A stretch of 64,000 nucleotides of DNA from contig CM060194.1 in NCBI GenBank assembly GCA_030549335.1, positions 60,044,547 to 60,108,546 of the forward strand, in the 5' to 3' direction. This document shows positions 21,834-34,290 of this stretch, piece after piece; position 1 is the first letter of the stretch; each line of letters starts with the position of its first letter. The position numbers and the translations under genes are program-made. The notes under the pieces are model-generated. The model saw only the letters and a list, made by a program, of their open reading frames with translations. It did not search any database and was not told where the DNA came from. This stretch comes from Pontederia crassipes. Taxonomy: Eukaryota; Streptophyta; Magnoliopsida; Commelinales; Pontederiaceae.

Positions 21834-24261
21834 TGATAGTGAAATTTAGGGGTTTAGTGATAACTTACTAATTTTTGGATTTCTAGTGAAAATTTTCAAT
21901 TTTTAGTTTAACTCCTAAACTCACTCTCTACTGCAGTGCACATGTCAATTGTAGTAACCCTAAATGTCATATCCACAGTGATTTGAAGTCCTAAACTTCC
22001 TAAAAACAATTTAGACTAACCCTATTTAAAGTGGCAAAAATAGGAATTTAAATGGAAATGAAAAATAGATTTTTCAATAATGCAGAATGATAACTAGTTT
22101 TAGATTTTTGAAAAGTTAACTAAACTGAATTGTAAATGCTAATCTAGAGGCTAAAAGGTTTTATCAATTAATGAGGAAAGTCCTCCTAGGAATTGGGATT
22201 CATCTAATTTAATTATGGTTGGAATGTGACAAGTTATCAATTTTTAGTCAAATCTGATTCAACCTTTAATATGGCTGCTTTCACAGCTCAATTAGACCAG
22301 AACTAAACAATATATTATCATATAATTGTTAGCCAAGTTGAATTAGAAGAAGATCCCCACTGAAAATCAAGTTATCATTAAGTTCAATTCAAGTCACTTG
22401 TTAATTTTTTTTTTGGCAATTCAATAAAATATGAAGTGATAACTTCTAAGTATAGTCACAAAATACGGAAATCACTTCAATTATTTATGTAGGAATGAAA
22501 CTTATCTAATAATAGTGCTAGTGTTCCTTGGTTTATCTCTAAACTACAAGAGGACCTTGATTCAACCTCTCGACTGCATTTAAAAATGAAGTCCACACTT
22601 AACACTAATTAATTGGAAATGAAAGACATATAATCACAGGTTGGGAAATATGAAATTGTCATTGCTCCTTGGCTCATCTCTGAATTTCAAGGAAGGCCTT
22701 AAGACCATCTCTCAATGGTGGATTAAAGTATGGCTTTACAAAGAACAATCAGATTTCCCTGAATTCAAGAAAACATAAATCAGCAATGCATTTAAATCAG
22801 GGAAAACCAATGGTGATGACAGAATTGAATCATAGGAATGTCAAAGCTTCTCAATTCATTTCTGAACAAGATTGGGACATAGGATGACCTCTCAGTTGTT
22901 CAATTAATTCAGTCCCCAATGACAATCTAATTCAGATAACTCAGTAAATCAGAAATTAGAAAGTTCAGAATTCAGGAAAACAGAAATCAAATTATCAACC
23001 AAAATGGAATCCAGAAAATTGGCATTGGTTCTTAATTCATTCCTGAACAAAGATTAGACCAAATGATAACTTCTTAGTTGCTAATACAAGTAGGATCTTC
23101 CAACGACAAAATCAAATTCAGCTCAATACAAATTTCAGAATTAAGAAATTAATTGATTCAGTGCAGGAAATCTTGGACTTATCCCTAATCCATCCACAAT
23201 ATATATTAGACTACTACCCTATCCTAGGAGGCATGGGATTTAGCTCCTCATAATTACAAAGTCTGATACAAAATAAGGTGGAGAACAAAAGGAAATAATC
23301 TTGGATTGAAGCTTGTCGAGAGGTATCCCTGCAGCACTTCAGCTCCCAAATCTGTTCCTTCCTGCAATGGCCGACCTCCCCCTGATTCCCATGGTTTCTT
23401 CAGCTTATATATGGCCTATCATCACCCTTAGATCAGCATCCAAATGTTTCATAGCCTTGATGTAAGCCACCTGTTCAGATGGCCTTGAAAATTCCAGCTA
23501 CTGCAGCTTTTTGGACAGCAAAATCAGTGATCCCCCCACCTTTTTCCACCTTTTTGCAACCTGTTTTACCTGCTACAAAATCCAAAACAGCAAGCATCAA
23601 AATTCTTAAATGGAATTTTAACAAATAAGGATTAGGATAATGATAGTTGTCAACTCAAACATCAAATGGGATTTGGTGTTGTGCAGGAATGAAAATCCAT
23701 ATAAAAAATAATAATTTTAGGGATCCGGAAATGATAACTTTGCACTAATCATAAAAATTATCCAAATACATGTGGTTCAAAGCATTAGAGGCATCCAAGG
23801 AATTAATATGGCAAGTGAATAAGGTCAGAAATCAAATGTGGATAAGATTTCATAGGAATGATAACTTGGGTGCCAAAACAATAACTTAATGCCTAAAAAA
23901 TGATAACTTGTTATAACTTTTATTGTGATTATCCAAATGTGATCAAATTTGAACAGCAATGAGTTAGGACAATAATATAATGATTGCTTAATGCTTTTGT
24001 GCAGATTTGACAGTTTTGCATATCGAAATAACAATTTTGCCCTTTAACGATAACTTGGCATTGGAAAATGATAACTTGTTCAAATGGATTTATAATTTTG
24101 CACAAGTTGAAATAAGATCATCCAAATGAGAAGGATCAACTAGTTATCACAATCCTTGCATTCCAAACATAATTGGTCAAAAGTTGGGTAATTTAGGGAC
24201 TCGATATGGGTGAAATACATCTAAAATGAGATAAAAGACTACAGTGATTAGCTAATGATCA
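21834..24261. mobile_element. Solo LTR, 2,428 bp
   Basis: The insertion is absent from copy B at the matching site in gypsy-2 gag. It starts TGATAGTG and ends AATGATCA, so it has TG...CA ends with a 4-bp inverted TGAT/ATCA, and a perfect 5-bp target duplication CTTGC. It has no coding capacity, no internal domain and no primer site. This is what remains when the two LTRs of a retrotransposon recombine. The words GATAACTT and TGATAACTTG recur through it. The parent family and orientation are not recognised. Confidence 0.85.
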
Positions 24262-24930
24262 CTTGCCCTTGGAGATCATCTTCTCGTTATAGTCTCTTTC
24301 ATGCTCGGCGACAAGTCCCATCGCATCCTTCAAAGTGGCGCAATGTCCACTTATGACCCATGACCATAGCCCGGGAGTCAAGACATGAATGAACCTCTTA
24401 GTCCTTCTAAGTTCATTCTCATTAAGCTCTCCATACTTCTATAACTTGAGATAAGAAATCATGTATTGGTCAACGGTGATGTTGTCTTGGGTGAGATTGA
24501 GAAATTCATCTCTCTTATTCTCTTTGACATAGTCCGCGTAGAAGCGAGTTTTAAATACTTCTATAAAGTTTTCAGCAACATCTTCTTCATGCTTAAAGGT
24601 GGTCTTCAAAAAGGACTTCCACCACACTTTTGCTTGACTACAAAGGCGATGAATAGTATACAAAACCATGCGGTCCTCAAGGAACTCCATGACCTTTAGG
24701 ATATCCCCTATCTCCTCAAGCCATGCTTAAGCCATTTTCGACTCTTTGTCCCCATCAACCTTGGGAGGTCAAGCCTTAGGAACTTTTCGATAGAGTAATA
24801 TGAGCCATTGTTCCTTTGGACATTCCGTTCCGCTCGGATGAATCCATGTAGGAAGACATTTCTTGCACCATCCTCATTTGCACTTTCACATGTTGGTGGT
24901 AACTACATCCACATTCAAATGAGCATAGAA
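24262..24930 (-). pseudogene. Gypsy-2 gag (copy A)
   Basis: Minus-strand gag domain with HRLCSQAKVWWKSFLKTTF, FKTRFYADYVKENKRDEFL and SWVISGHCATLKDAMGLV. A TAA after YLKL at about 24,439 and another stop near 24,728 break it, and the solo LTR separates it from its knuckle. It corresponds to gypsy-1 gag. Confidence 0.82.
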
Positions 24931-25083
24931 ACATCATTAGCAAGAGCTAAACATAAGAAAACATGTACCTTTAGGCTCGGTGGTACTTCATGAAGATTGC
25001 ATATGAACTTTACACTTGGACATTTTATACAACTTATGGCTTACTCGTCTTAAGACTTCAGACATATGAGCCAAAACTAAAAC

Positions 25084-25290
25084 TTTGATACCAACTATAA
25101 CACCCCCAAAATCTAGCTCAAATTTAGAAATCGAACGCTAGGCGGCATTATTTTTGCCAATTTCTTCTTAAACTAATTACATATAATATCACAGTAGAAA
25201 CACAATAATATATATATATATATATAACGACAATAACATAAAGAAATGGAAGAATTCATAAGCAAATAAATCCCAAGAGAAGAAAACATG
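25084..25290 (-). mobile_element. Gypsy-2 primer site and LTR stub (copy A)
   Basis: TTTGATACCA (25,084-25,093) is a decayed tRNA-Met primer site. Two bases on, TATAACACCCCCAAAATCTAG begins an LTR related to that of gypsy-1 (14,793), with its terminal TG mutated to TA. LTR similarity fades near 25,290, where unrelated sequence begins. An (AT)n run lies at 25,208. Confidence 0.7.
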
Positions 25291-26430
25291 GAGATATATT
25301 TTTCAAGTGTTGTGTAAGCTTTTCAAGTGACATATTTTTGTACACAACTTGATCATAACGAGCATATCTTTACATCCTCAATGATGAAGAAGAAAACAAC
25401 CTCAAATCAACAAATTGAGGAAAGCAACTCTGCTATTCAGCAAGATGGAATTCACATTGAGGCATGATCATCAAGATAAAACACGCAAAAGAAGCCTCAA
25501 CAAGTAAAGAATGAAGACATTTTTTGAGATCCATTTGCTGAACTCACAAAACTATTAGATTCTTTGCTAAAGAAGCTCTCCACTAAAAATTATCAAATTG
25601 AAAATATGGAGAGATAAATTCAAAACATTAAGCAACACAATAAGAAATTAGATGAGAATGTGGCACAAATTCTCGAATTCAAATAATCTACTTATGATTT
25701 CGTAGAAATGATCGGTCAATTCGCTACAACAATTGAAATAAGGTTGACAATGCAAGATCAACACATCCAAAATTTGGAGGCTCAGTTGATCAAAATTCAG
25801 AAACAAATTGAGGTCGACGATTGACTTCGACTATTCGACACCAAGCTTAAGTTTGAGACATTGGAAGCAAAGCAACATGCATTAGTGAATGAAGTCGCAA
25901 AATTGGATTCTCTAACTTCTGAATCTTCAAGCCACATCAATCAAAATGTGAAGTTCATCGTATGATCGTGCCATTATCAAAATTCATATCAAACATGGCA
26001 TATAGAAACAAATTTCTCAACAAGAACAACTACTCAATGGCGTGTCAAGAAGAGAAGCAAATACATCATGAAAGATGGGAAGGTTCAAATAAACATGCAT
26101 GATGTATGAGTTCCAGTCACTCATACATTGTTGTCTCCAATTCTTCCTCCATTGAAGAAGAAGAGCAAATCACCAATTGTTGCCTGCACATCAACACACA
26201 TCTCCTTAAATCCATTAGTGCAATCATCAAAATCTTTACAAGGAAAAATTTCTCCATCTACATCAGTACAATCTTCCCCAATTACATCGTTACAATGGCG
26301 GCCTAAAACCATTCAACAATCCATGTTCAATAGCCACACACCTCTCAACTTCAACCTCAAAGAGTTGCTGTACATGAAGAGCTACCACTTCTTGATGATG
26401 ATATTAGATTGAAAACTTAGGCGTCATCCA
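25291..26430 (+). pseudogene. Decayed coiled-coil ORF of unknown element (copy A)
   Basis: A plus-strand reading from ATG 25,381 (MMKKKTTSNQQIEESN) to about 25,965 is Lys/Gln/Glu-rich and heptad-like (ENMER, IQNIKQHNKKLDENVAQI, MQDQHIQNLEAQLIKIQKQI). At least four in-frame stops interrupt it, several where Glu would fit. A second reading follows, with KKRSKYIMKDGKVQINMHDV and a Ser/Pro-rich part (26,128-26,330). The same readings and several of the same stops occur in copy B at 48,032-49,070. It could be an accessory ORF of the surrounding LTR-type element. I do not recognise the family. Confidence 0.45.
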
Positions 26431-27239
26431 ACATTGCATGTGCTGAGCCTCAACATGATGAGTATTGCGATCACATTCAATCTGATTATATTGTTTCTTA
26501 ATTGCATATTTGTCTATGTTATTTTATTTGATCATTACATATTAGTCTCAACATATATGCCATATCAAAGTCAACCTAGCGACTTTAAACTTAGAACTAC
26601 TCATTCTCAATCCTTAAACTTACAATATGGATATTTCTCATAATTTAGTGTGGATTAAATTATTTCATGTTAGATTAGTTTGTTCGATTTTCTTAGTTGT
26701 TTAGCCTCTTTAGTTTATTTTTATTTTAACAGGTCTCTGCAGGTCACAAGCCAAATTTTATATTTATTTTGAAATATCTCAGGTTGTTATATACTTTTCA
26801 CGGGTGTTACACATATCTCATGGGTCATCATATGTTTTTCACGGGTCTCACATCGGCCGGTCTTTTGAACTCTTGGCTTTCATGGGGCCTTAGCTTTGTT
26901 TCACTGAGCTCACAATAGTTTTGTTAAGTTTCATGGACCTTTTCATGGGTCGTTATACAATAATCATGGGTCTTACAGTAGAGGTATATGACCGTAAGTG
27001 ATTTTACTAATCCTTATGCCCTGCGTTATTGCTTAACTCACGACCCTACACAAATTTCTCGAGACATTATACTGATTTCATGAGCCGTAAGGGTCTCATA
27101 GTGGGTTATTGATAGAATTATTCAACTTCACTAGTCGTAAGTGGAGATTAACGACTGTCACAATGTTTAACAATCCATATATCCCAGCTTCACGGGGCGT
27201 AAAACATGTTTCATGACCCGTTAAATCATAATGGATATT
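26431..27239. other. Non-coding spacer with repeated ACGGGTC-type words (copy A)
   Basis: No gene seen. It contains many variants of TCATGGGTCRTTA and CACGRCCCGTAA, in both orientations. From about 27,005 it matches 29,603 onward, so it is the end of the ~2.6-kb unit repeated in tandem to the right. Confidence 0.5.
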
Positions 27240-29200
27240 TGATGCATGCAAACTACAACATATTTTAATTTATTATTTTAATTAATTTTTCTATAATTTG
27301 GTCATTGCATGAATCTTTTTAAGTCTATTTTAGTCATAATTCCGGATTTATTGATTTTATGCATGAATTCTCGAAGTGTTATAATTATTGGAAGACTAAC
27401 TTCATTATTTTAATTAATTGACGGGAAAAAGGAGAATTGTCGTCTCAAATGAATATACCACTTCAAGCTTCCATTGCAAGGCGCTAAACTCATCCGCTCA
27501 TTAGATTGGAATGAAGCCGAGATTATAATTGTAGTGAAATTTAAGGGAACAAATTCATCAAGGAGTGAAATCTAAGGAGTGAGATTTAAGGGGCCAAATT
27601 GCTCAATGAGTAAAATCTAAGGAGTGAAATTTAAGAGGCCAAACTCCTAAGGGGCCAAATTCATCAAGAAAATTCATATTGGGCACAAAACACTTGTTGA
27701 GCCGTAATTACTTTGATTATTGGGAGCCAAACTCATATAATTTTCATCATATTGGTGGCAAATCACATTCCCTTAGACCAAATACCACGCCAAAGATTTG
27801 ATTCCATGGGAGCTAAAGGTTTATCTTGGGAGTAAAGGCTTATCTTGGGAGTGAAATGCAATTGGTTTATCATGATTACACTCTTATCTCGGGAGATTTG
27901 TTGGTCAAAGAGTTTCATTGGGCACAAACTCATATTTAGGCTATCTTTTACCGTGATTCCTATCAAGTGGAGTTTTACAGGCACTAAAGCACAATTGACT
28001 TTTATATTTCGGTAGATACTTTATCAATTTTATCGGCCGAGAATTCTATCCATAAAGTGACAAGTTTTATCCTGGTGGAGTTTTACCTATGTGACAGTCA
28101 TAAACAACTCAAGTCATAAAGTTTATCTCCATGAAATTTAACTCGTCCGTACAATATTATCCACCATGATCAAATGAATACCATCCACACCTATAAATAG
28201 ATGAAGCTATCGTCCCAAAGGGTGCTTTGAAGTTTGATTTTCTTCTACGGTGTGTCGAGAGTCTGCAGGCTTGGACCGAAAAAGAAATAGAGAGTTGGAT
28301 GGCTGATCCAGACTCTCCAACGACATTTGTGGATCCTGATTTATTCTTGGTGTAATTCTTCCAATTATTATTGTTTTTTAGTTATTATCTCTCTGCACTT
28401 CTATGATGAACTTCATGTTTTTAATTATTTTATTTTAGTAGATTATTATTGAAGGAAAATATTGTGAACCCTTATTTTATTATTGAATTTCTTTTGATCA
28501 ATTTTTAATTATGTTTAATGCTTTTGATTTAATTATTTGAATTTCTGAGTTAAGTAATTAGTAGTTTGTGGACTACTTGATTTCAGATTTTATTTAGTTA
28601 AATTACATGATTTATTGTGAAATTAAAAATTGACATAGGTCTAATAAGTAGTGTGTGGAGAATTATATATGTGTACTCTGTTAATCTATACCAGTTTGTA
28701 GAGTGATTAATAGTTTGAGATATTCATATTAATGCATCATAAATTTAATCTCATCTGCACGAATACCAGTTTATTGGACTTTAGTTTTGATTAAATTTAA
28801 GATAGTTTGATTTGCTTGATTAAATAATAAAATTATCACTTTGTGGACTCTATGATTTTAATCTTGTAAATTAATAACTTAGAAAAATTCCTAATCCATC
28901 TCAAAAACTTTAATTTATCTTTTTTGGTTCACATATTTATCCATAATTTATTATCATCCTAAGACCTAACTTCAACACCATTATCTTATCTTATTTTTAA
29001 TATCTAGTTTATAATTAGAAAACTTATCTTCAAAACCTATGTTTTTTCTCTCTGATTAATTTATAAATTCAAACATTGAATTGATAATATTTCTCGTGGA
29101 TTCGACACTCTTTACTCCTATTTACTATATTACTTAAGAGACTAATGCACTTGCTAGCATATTTATTTTGCTACATCCTTTTACGCATTAGGCGTCTACA
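27240..29200 (+). mobile_element. LTR-like unit 1 (copy A)
   Basis: It starts TGATGCATGCAAAC and ends either in TTTTGCTACA (29,174) or GGCGTCTACA (29,200). It has a TATA box CTATAAATAG at 28,191-28,200 and then a leader with TGTGTCGAGAGTCTGCAGGC. Near its end is CTCGTGGATTCGACACTC, a phrase type common near the ends of plant gypsy LTRs. The unit recurs at 29,835. No primer site beginning TGG follows, so the exact LTR border is uncertain. Confidence 0.55.
28191..28200 (+). promoter_or_regulatory. TATA box in LTR-like unit 1 (copy A)
   Basis: CTATAAATAG, preserved in the sister units at about 31,802, 50,744 and 54,311. It is the likely start of element transcription. Confidence 0.6.
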
Positions 29201-29834
29201 TAGCACGAAACATTATTATTGTGTTACGAGTCTCACTGCAGCGTACACTTTGAACTTTTGATTTTTATGGGCCGTAACCTTGACATCACGACCCGTAAAA
29301 TGCCACACAATGCCTTGCATGATTATCTCACAATGTGTAATTTTCATGTAATAGATATCACAGTGCTTAACAACCTATATCCCAACTTCATGGGCCGTTA
29401 CACCATGGTAACGGGTCGTAAGTTGTCCTGCGACGATGACAAGCTTCACGACTCACGGCTCTTTGGCTTTTTACGGGGCATAAGATTTGTCAAGAGTCGT
29501 TAACGATGAATGACAACCTGTTACTCCCTAACATTTCGACCCTCACACCCAGCCATCCAACATCACGTCCATAACTCGCATGAAAGTCACTTATTTTCCT
29601 ACTAATCCTTTTGCCCTGCATTATTGCTTAACTCACGACCCTACACGAACGTCACGAGACATTATACAGACTTCATGAGCTGTAAGGGTCTCACAGTGGG
29701 TTATTGATGGAATTATTCAGCTTCACGAATCATAACTGGAGATTAATGACTATCACAATGTTTAACAATCCATATATCTCAGCTTCAAGAGGCGTAAGAC
29801 CAGTTTCACGACCAATTAAATAATAATAGATATT
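29201..29834. other. Short spacer between LTR-like units (copy A)
   Basis: This is 634 bp rich in GGGCCGTAA, CGACCCGTAA and ACGGGTCGTAAG. A 94-codon frame at 29,219-29,503 is kept open in copy B (51,746-52,030) but resembles nothing known and is broken in the third and fourth repeats (32,820 and 55,330), so I do not call it a gene. Confidence 0.5.
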
Positions 29835-32803
29835 TGATGCACGCAAACTATAACATATTTTAGTTTATTATTTTATTTACTTTTCTGTAATTTGATCATT
29901 GCATGCATCATTTTAAGTCTATTTTAGTCATAATTTTGGATTTATTGATTTTATGTATGAATTCTCGAAGTGTTATAATTATCGAAAGATTAACTTCATT
30001 ATTTTAATTAATTGATGGGAAAAAGGAAAATTGTCATCTCAAATGAATATACCACTTCAAGCTTCCATTCAGTGTTATCATGACCGGACTGACCGGTCCA
30101 ACCAATCGGATCGTTGACCGGGCGACAACACGGTCCACTACCAAGCCTAATATCGGAGATGTTATTGGACTGGATTGAACCGGTCAAAAATGGGATCAAA
30201 TCAGAAAAAAAACCGGATCAAATCGCATTTCAAACAAACCGGCCGATTAAAAAAAAAACTAAAAAGAAAAATCAAAAGCCCAAAACTCCAAAGTGCAAAC
30301 ATTGTTGACGGCTGCTTAAGGGACAAAGACAAAGAGAAAAATCCTCAAATCCGTTGACGTGCGACTCCAGTAGCGGCAAAGGCGACCTGCGACAAGAACG
30401 ATCTCCACCGGCATGGGCATGAGAGTCAGTGAGGCGGGTGGGATCGATAGCACCTGTGCTCGCGGTGCTGATTGCGCTCGCAAGGCCGCTTGTGCGTCAC
30501 GGCCGCCTGCACTGGTTCCACCGCCTGTGCTCGCGGCACCGCCTGCGCGTGGCCGCCTGTGCTCGCGTGGCCGTCTGCACTTCACGGCACTGCCTGTGCT
30601 GGTGCCACCTGCGCTTGCAGCATCCTCCAAGCTTTGCGCTTGCAGCATCCTCCGAGCTTTGCGCTTGCGCTCGCGGCGGTTGTAACCTTGTCGTCGACAG
30701 TTGGCCGAGGAGGTGTTGGTGAGTGGCGAGGTCCGTGAGGCATCGACATGTGGGTTTGTGGTGAGTCCCATTACTTTTTTTGTTAATTAATAGTTATATT
30801 AACGTTACTAATTAAATTAGTTGTGTCTTGAAATGTGATTAGTGATTTTTTTGTTAATGTAATTCAATAATTATTGATGTAATGGGAATGTTTTTTAAAC
30901 AATTGATTATGTTACAAAGGATTAAATTATGATGACGTCGAGTGGAAGTAGTACTAGTGAATCTCATATTAAACTATAATATTTTATTACTGACCAGTCC
31001 GATCGACCGGCCTGATCGGTTCGACCTGAAATAGAGACTTTTCCGATTTGTTGTCCAGTCCGATCGTGACAACACTGCTTCCATTGCAAGGCGCTAAACT
31101 CATGTGCTCATTAGATTGGAATGAAGCCGAGATTATAATTGGAGTGAAATTTAAGGGAACAAATTCATCAAGGAGTGAAATCTAAGGAGTGAGATTTAAG
31201 GGGCCAAATTACGCAATGAGTAAAATCTAAGGAGTGAAATTTAAGAGGCCAAACTCCTAAGGGGCCAAATACATCAAGAAAATTCATATTGGGCACAAAA
31301 CACTTGTTGAGCAGTAATTACTTTGATTATTGGGATCCAAACTCATATGATTTTCATCATATTGGGGGCAAAACACATTCCTTGGACCAAATACCATGCC
31401 AAAGATTTAATTCCATGGGAGCTAAAGGTTTATCTTGGGAGTAAAGGCTTATCTTGGGAGTGAAATGCAATTGGTTTATCACGATTACACTCTTATCTCG
31501 GGAGATTTGTTGGCCAAAGAGTTTCATTGGGCACAAAACTCGTATTTAGGCTATCTTTTACCGTGATTCCTATCAAGAGGAGTTTTACGGGCACTAAAGC
31601 ACAATTGACTTTTATCTTTCAGAAAATACTTTATCAGTTTTATCGGCCGAGAATTCTATTCATAAAGCACCAAGTTTTTATCCTGGTGGAGTTTTATCTA
31701 CGTGACAGTCATAAACAACTCAAGTAATAAAGTTTATCTCCATGAAATTTAACTCGTCAGTACGATATTATCCACCATGATCAAATGAATACCGTCCACG
31801 CCTATAAATAGAGGAAGCTATCATCCAAAAGGGTGCTTTGAAGTTTGGTTTTCTTCTACATTGTGTCGAGAGTCTGCAGGCACGGATCGAGAAAGAGAGA
31901 GAGTTGGATGGCAGATCTAGATGCTCCAACGACATTCAAGGATCCTGATGTATTCTTGGTGTAATTCTTCCAATTGTTATTTTGTTATTATCTCTCTGCA
32001 ATTCTATGTTGAACTTCATGTTTTTAATTATTTTATTTTAGTAGATTATTATTGAAGGAAAATATTGTGAATCCTTATTTTATTATTGAATTTCTTTTGA
32101 TCAATTTTTACTTATGTTTAATGCTTTTGATTTAATTATTTGAATTTCTGAGTTAAGTAATTACTAGTTTGTGGGCTACTTGATTTCAGATTTTATTTAG
32201 TTAAATTACATGATTTATTTTGAAATTAAAAATTGACATAGATCTAATAAGTAGTGTGTGAAGAATTATATATGTGTACTCTGTTAATCTATACCAGTTT
32301 GTGGAGTGATTAATAGTCTGGTATATTCATATTAATACATCTTAAATTTAATCTCATCCACACGAATACTAATTTCTGAGACTTCAGTTTTGATTAAATT
32401 TAAGATAGTTTGATCTGCTTGATTAAATAATAAAATTATCAGTTTGTGGACTATATGATTTTAATCTTGTAAATTAATAACTTAGAAAAATTCCTAATCC
32501 ATCTCAAAAACTTTAATTTCTCTTTTTTGGTTCACATATTTATCCTTAATTTATTATCATCCTAAGACCTAACTTTAACACTATTATCTTATCTTATTTT
32601 TAATATATGTTTTATAATTAGAAAACTTATGTTCAAAACCTATGTTTTTCCTCTCTAATTAATTTATAAATTCAGACATTGAATTAATAATATTTCTTGT
32701 GGGTTTGAGACTCTTTACACCTATTTACTATATTACTTGAACGACTAGTGCACTTGCTAGCAGATTAATTTTGCTACATTTTTTTACACATTAGGCGTCT
32801 ACA
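29835..32803 (+). mobile_element. LTR-like unit 2 with hAT insertion (copy A)
   Basis: Second tandem unit, matching 27,240-29,200 once the hAT-type element at 30,070-31,077 and one target duplication are removed. The TATA box is at about 31,802-31,811. It starts TGATGCACGC and ends GGCGTCTACA. Confidence 0.55.
30070..31077. mobile_element. Non-autonomous hAT-type element (copy A), 1,008 bp
   Basis: Ends are CAGTGTTATCATGACCGGAC and, on the opposite strand, CAGTGTTGTCACGATCGGAC, an imperfect inverted repeat of about 20 bp. It is flanked by a perfect 8-bp duplication CTTCCATT (30,062-30,069 and 31,078-31,085). CAGTG ends with 8-bp duplications are the hAT signature. The centre (30,350-30,740) is GC-rich with internal repeats such as GCTTTGCGCTTGC. 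Open frames there are low-complexity and give no recognisable protein. No transposase is seen. Confidence 0.85.
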
Positions 32804-33043
32804 TAGCACGAAACATTATTATTATGTTACGAGTCTCACAACAGCGTATACTTTGAACTTTTGATTTTTATGGGCCATAACCTTGACATCACGACTCGTA
32901 AAATGCCACACAATGCCTTGCATGCTTATCTCACAGGGTGTAATTTTCATTTAATAGATATCACAGTTTTTAATCCCTATATCCCAATTTCATGGGCCGT
33001 TACAGCATGGTAACATGTCATAAGTTGTCCTTCGACGATGACA
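32804..33043. other. Truncated spacer, ends at CYP78A junction
   Basis: Matches 29,201-29,440 and stops at GACGATGACAAG. The next bases are the 5' coding end of CYP78A. Both sides share AAGCT at the join. Confidence 0.6.
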
Positions 33044-33080
33044 AGCTCGAGTCTCCTGTTGTTGTGCTTAGTGTTGTCAT
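33044..33080 (-). pseudogene. CYP78A 5' fragment, 12 codons
   Basis: On the minus strand, ATG at 33,080 opens MTTLSTTTGDSS, against MTTLSTTTADSS at 43,072. The rest of the gene is missing, replaced by LTR-type sequence. The start-codon context and 5' leader are retained. Confidence 0.82.
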
Positions 33081-34290
33081 GGCGAAAACCTTGACAAAAA
33101 TCTGAGCACTAACCACTAAACAAGAATGTCTTTATGCCTGCACGATAGGAGGGAGAGAGATGAAGAAATATGACAGATATCTCGATTATTTATAGTGCCA
33201 AATTGTGATTTGGCCTTGATGGGAACATACGAGGAAAAGAGATGGCGATTGGTAGGAAAAAAGATGGCGACTGTGTGTGTGCGTGTGTGCGAAAAAAGAT
33301 GGCGACTGTGCGTGCATGCGGGAGGGAGGGAGAGATGCACGTACTGTTATTAGTTGTGGTAAGGTAACCTTATTCAATCGTACTTAATATTTCAATTGCT
33401 AATTGATAGTGACATTAATTATAGTATACAAATCAAATAATTACAACAACTAATATCATGCATTAAAATATCGACATCTCTCTAGTTAATTCATGAAGGA
33501 GAGAGAAAAATAGCCAACTCTGTCGGCAAAACATTTCTTGGCGATTTTACATGAAAGAATTATGTTTCTTTGGCAAATCTTGTAATCATCTTCGGTTTCT
33601 TCCAACTAATAAAACTCTACGTTGTTTTAAAATTTTCGAATTTTTTCGTAGTGCATAATTTATCTCGTGCAAAAATCCTAACAAATATGTCCAGGCAGGA
33701 TACTAAAATCAATTTGTAGTCAATATGTTTACTACTGATCATGAATGATATCACTAATATTTGACAATGATGGCAATACTAATATAGAAAGCAAATAGTA
33801 ATAAGATTTAAATGTCTTGATAATGACATCGATCGTGATTGTCATATTCGATCCTAGCCACTCAGAAGATTTTAAACCTAGAATCTAAAGTCGGATCTTA
33901 AAATTGGCAGGGTCTTGTGATCATACAATATGAGTATAAATTTATTTATTCAAATAAAAAATCATTTTAATTATAATAAAGATAAAGAAGCTTGAGAAAA
34001 TTTATTTTACTTATTTTATTCTGACATATTGTACATATTATTCTTACTTTTATGAACTATAATAATTCAATGTTATGTCATAGATCTAATCTTATGTTAT
34101 TTTTCATCAAATTAAATTAATTGTTGCATGTATACTAAGAATTATATCACATTTTTGTAAAATATTATATTTCATTAAGATCCAATATTATATATTATTA
34201 TTTATTATTTCTTTAAGAATATATCATGTTATATTTCACATGATATAAACAAGTATATTAGATTCAAAATATGTGAATAAATATAATATT
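33081..34290 (-). repeat. CYP78A upstream region, copy 3 (diverged)
   Basis: This is the leader and promoter of the truncated copy at 33,080, related to 43,073-44,350 but with many differences. A TATA box (CTATAAATA on the minus strand) lies at 33,187-33,195, about 110 bp from the ATG. A GTGTGTGTGCG-rich tract follows at 33,260-33,330. No gene inside. Confidence 0.7.

Noticed and set aside
29219..29503. 94-residue frame kept open in both segment copies
   Set aside because: The two copies are nearly identical anyway, so an open frame is not evidence of selection, and the other two repeats of the spacer are broken.
30316..30771. 151-residue minus-strand frame in the hAT-type element, with a copy at 52,762-53,193
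   Set aside because: It lies over a GC-rich internal repeat, competes with several plus-strand frames and changes frame between the two copies. No evidence of coding selection.
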